From the NCBI GenBank assembly GCA_017550765.1, contig JAFZOC010000340.1, positions 1-6,956 of the forward strand: DNA of 6,956 nucleotides, given 5' to 3'. Origin of the DNA: Oscillospiraceae bacterium. Its GTDB lineage: Bacteria; Bacillota_A; Clostridia; Oscillospirales; Oscillospiraceae. Below the pieces are notes generated by a model, which was not told the origin of the DNA, did not search any database, and saw only the letters and a list, made by a program, of their open reading frames with translations. Every line of letters starts with the position of its first letter. The first letter of the stretch is position 1. Made by a program: the position numbers and the translations under genes. This document shows positions 5,120-6,956 of this stretch, in pieces.

Positions 5120-6956
5120 ATGTTCGAATACGGATACTTTCAGGCCCAGCTCCCTGTCCGGACGGGCGGCCACCATCAGCAGGTTGCTCTCCACGTCCAG
5201 GGTCGCCGTGCGCAGGTCCAGCTCGTGCACCCTCTTGCCCATGGGCGGCTCGCCATAGCGGACCTGATCCAGGATCAGCAGCTCCTCGTCCTGTCTGCCG
5301 TGGCCCAGGGCGGTGCGCCAGCGCCACACGCAGCGGTGCTCGATCTCCAGCGCGCCCATGATCGACAGGGTCCATACCAGGGGGAACAGCTCCCGATAGG
5401 GCGTGGGCGGGAGCGGCTCCTCCCCCGGGGCCGGCTCCGGCTCCGGCGGGAGGAGGTCCTCCTGGTCCATCTGGAACAGAAGGTCCTGCTTGTCGTAACG
5501 GGAGCCCCGATCCTCGTCGGCGTATCCGTCGTCCGCCATATCCTCACCGCCCGGACGCGGGGCGGCCGCGTGGCCGTAGGCCGCCATGGAGACGAAGCTG
5601 CGGTAAGGGCAGTTCTCCTCCACTGCCGCCAGCAGGCCCGGGTTCACCAGGCGCAGGAAGGCGCGCACCCTGTTGGTGCGGTTGAACCACTCCAGCTCGT
5701 CCAGGATCCGGCGGCCGCGGCCGCCGGTGCCGGGCCGGGGCTTGAACACCGCGTTCATCTCCTGCTGGTCGGCGCCGGGGATGCCGCCGCCCAGGGGGAA
5801 GAGCCCGAAGGACCGGCGGTGTTTGGCGTCTTCGCCGCCCAGCTCCAGCTCCATCTTGGTCAGGATCACCGCCACCGGCGGGATCTTGCGCTTCCGGGCG
5901 GCCATGTGCTCCCGCAGGAGCCCCAGGTTCGCGCTGAGCTTGGCGGCGCTGCTCTCGCGGATGATCTTCGCGTCGTCGGCCGCCTGCTCCTTCAGCGTCA
6001 GCTGCCACTCCTCCTGCTTCTTGCCCTCTTCGCCCAGGTCGATGTTGTAGACCGAGAGCTTGCTGACGAAGAACCAGATGCAGTCGATGTTGGGGAACAG
6101 GCCCGCATACTGCATGAAGAACTCCTGGGTCAGACCGCTGCCGCTCTGCCAGAACTCGCCCGGCATGTCCACGAAGGTCAGGACCCGGCGCTTGTCGGCG
6201 ACCTTCACCAGCATGGAGTAGGCGGGGACGGCGCGCTGGTCGGTCTTGGTCTTTTCCACGCGGTAGCCCTGGTCATACCATCTCATCTCCGACTCCAGGG
6301 AGGCCCAGGCCTGGTCATGCTCGAAGGGGCTCAGGCCCAGGCCCATACGGGCATAGCGGCCGGAGGACAGGGCGCTGGCCACGGCGGTCAGACAGCTGGT
6401 CTTGCCTGCACGGGGGCTGCCCATCAGGGCCACCACGATCTCCTCCCCGTGGCCCACGGCCCGGGAGACGTAGCGCCCGCAGAAGGGACAGGCCCGCATA
6501 TAGCCCAACATCTTCCCGTTCGGGTCGCTGAAGGGGTCGCCGTTCTCGTCCTCGATGTGGTCCAGGACCAGTTCGTTGCCCACCTTCTCCAGGTAGACCA
6601 CGATCTTTCGGCTGAACAGCGCCATCTCCCCGTGCTGCTTCTTCAGCTGCTCCAGGCCGACGGCGTATTCGGCCCGCTCCTCTTCGCCCATATCGCGGCA
6701 GTCCGCCGCGAAGGCGCTGTCGCCCTCCCGGTCTTTCCCCGCAGGGCGATAGCCGTCTATCAGCCAGCCGAGGCTCAGCAGCACCGTGCCCTCCACCACC
6801 TGCTCCGACTGCACCCGGAAGCTCTTGCCCATGATCTCCCGGAGCCTGTCCGGCTCGAACAGGAAGAGCTGGCCCGACTTCTCTTCGTTGTTGACGAAAC
6901 GCAGCAGGGCGTTGCAGGCGTCGTTGACCGCGTCGGAGTATCCCTCGGAGCCGTCC
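5111..6956 (-). CDS. P-loop GTPase of the GAP1-associated (double-GTPase-like) type, 5' end outside window
   Basis: There are 614 residues visible, numbered from the first full codon at 6955. The reading frame stays open to the right edge and looks like protein (LLRFVNNEEKSGQLFLFEP). The ATG at 6832 is therefore probably internal, and it has no properly spaced ribosome site. Visible motifs are CPFC at 156-159 (half of a zinc-ribbon-like site), Walker A GSPRAGKTS at 179-187, a Thr-containing switch I candidate (EKTKTDQ, about 234-240), DxPG in VDMPGE at 262-267, and a G4-like TKME at 366-369. The Walker A and DxPG pair with a TKxE specificity motif suggests a GTPase rather than an AAA ATPase. 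A Pro/Glu linker near 501-519 leads to a C-terminal domain ending in FEHRR. No second P-loop is visible. It is probably cytosolic, as no membrane helix is seen. From memory, such GTPases pair with GAP1 proteins in predicted conflict systems; the assignment to that exact family is inferred. Confidence 0.85.
   Translation of the reverse strand, partial: DGSEGYSDAVNDACNALLRFVNNEEKSGQLFLFEPDRLREIMGKSFRVQSEQVVEGTVLLSLGWLIDGYRPAGKDREGDSAFAADCRDMGEEERAEYAVGLEQLKKQHGEMALFSRKIVVYLEKVGNELVLDHIEDENGDPFSDPNGKMLGYMRACPFCGRYVSRAVGHGEEIVVALMGSPRAGKTSCLTAVASALSSGRYARMGLGLSPFEHDQAWASLESEMRWYDQGYRVEKTKTDQRAVPAYSMLVKVADKRRVLTFVDMPGEFWQSGSGLTQEFFMQYAGLFPNIDCIWFFVSKLSVYNIDLGEEGKKQEEWQLTLKEQAADDAKIIRESSAAKLSANLGLLREHMAARKRKIPPVAVILTKMELELGGEDAKHRRSFGLFPLGGGIPGADQQEMNAVFKPRPGTGGRGRRILDELEWFNRTNRVRAFLRLVNPGLLAAVEENCPYRSFVSMAAYGHAAAPRPGGEDMADDGYADEDRGSRYDKQDLLFQMDQEDLLPPEPEPAPGEEPLPPTPYRELFPLVWTLSIMGALEIEHRCVWRWRTALGHGRQDEELLILDQVRYGEPPMGKRVHELDLRTATLDVESNLLMVAARPDRELGLKVSVFEHRR

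Noticed and set aside
781..5361. Very long open frame on the plus strand (about 1526 codons) opposite the LRR and GTPase genes
   Set aside because: It is the mirror of GC-rich minus-strand codons: CTG and GAC read as CAG and GTC, so stops are rare. The translation is Gln/Leu/Arg/Ala repeats with no domain logic, while the minus strand has clear motifs, a ribosome site and coupled starts.

Overview
The window is a GC-rich stretch (about two thirds G+C by eye) in which all real genes read leftward on the minus strand. Codon use is dominated by GAC, CTG, GGC and AAG. The one clear ribosome binding site is a perfect Bacillota-type AGGAGGTGA. These features, Clostridia-like LRR repeats with a P-x-C-x-L-L capping motif and an Ala/Pro/Thr-rich linker suggest a high-GC Clostridia lineage (Oscillospiraceae-like, perhaps from a gut). 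A GC-rich actinobacterium such as a coriobacterium is not excluded. This is inference from style, not a taxonomic match.

Layout, in transcription order from right to left. (1) 6956-5111: a P-loop GTPase-like protein whose 5' end lies outside the window. It has a CxxC pair, Walker A, DxPG and TKxE motifs. (2) 5106-955: a 1383-residue protein with a GAP1-like (GTPase-associated protein) N-terminal half, a helical middle, one membrane helix, and a C-terminal leucine-rich-repeat domain predicted to lie outside the membrane. Its start is 4 nt past the GTPase stop, and its Shine-Dalgarno overlaps that stop. (3) 954-741: a 214-nt gap packed with four hairpins. (4) 740-1: a Gly/Tyr/Asp-rich, probably disordered protein with one membrane helix and an Ala/Pro/Thr-rich outer segment. 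It runs off the left edge without a stop.

Taken together the genes look like a membrane-anchored GTPase switch. A cytosolic GTPase is translationally coupled to a partner that links GTPase-associated domains inside the cell to an LRR domain outside. A second single-pass membrane protein with a low-complexity cytosolic tail follows. GTPase plus GAP1 pairs are known to me from computational work on NTP-dependent bacterial conflict (defence-like) systems. The receptor-like LRR arrangement and the low-complexity membrane partner are what make this example worth following up. No tRNA, rRNA, CRISPR array, transposase or integrase was seen.
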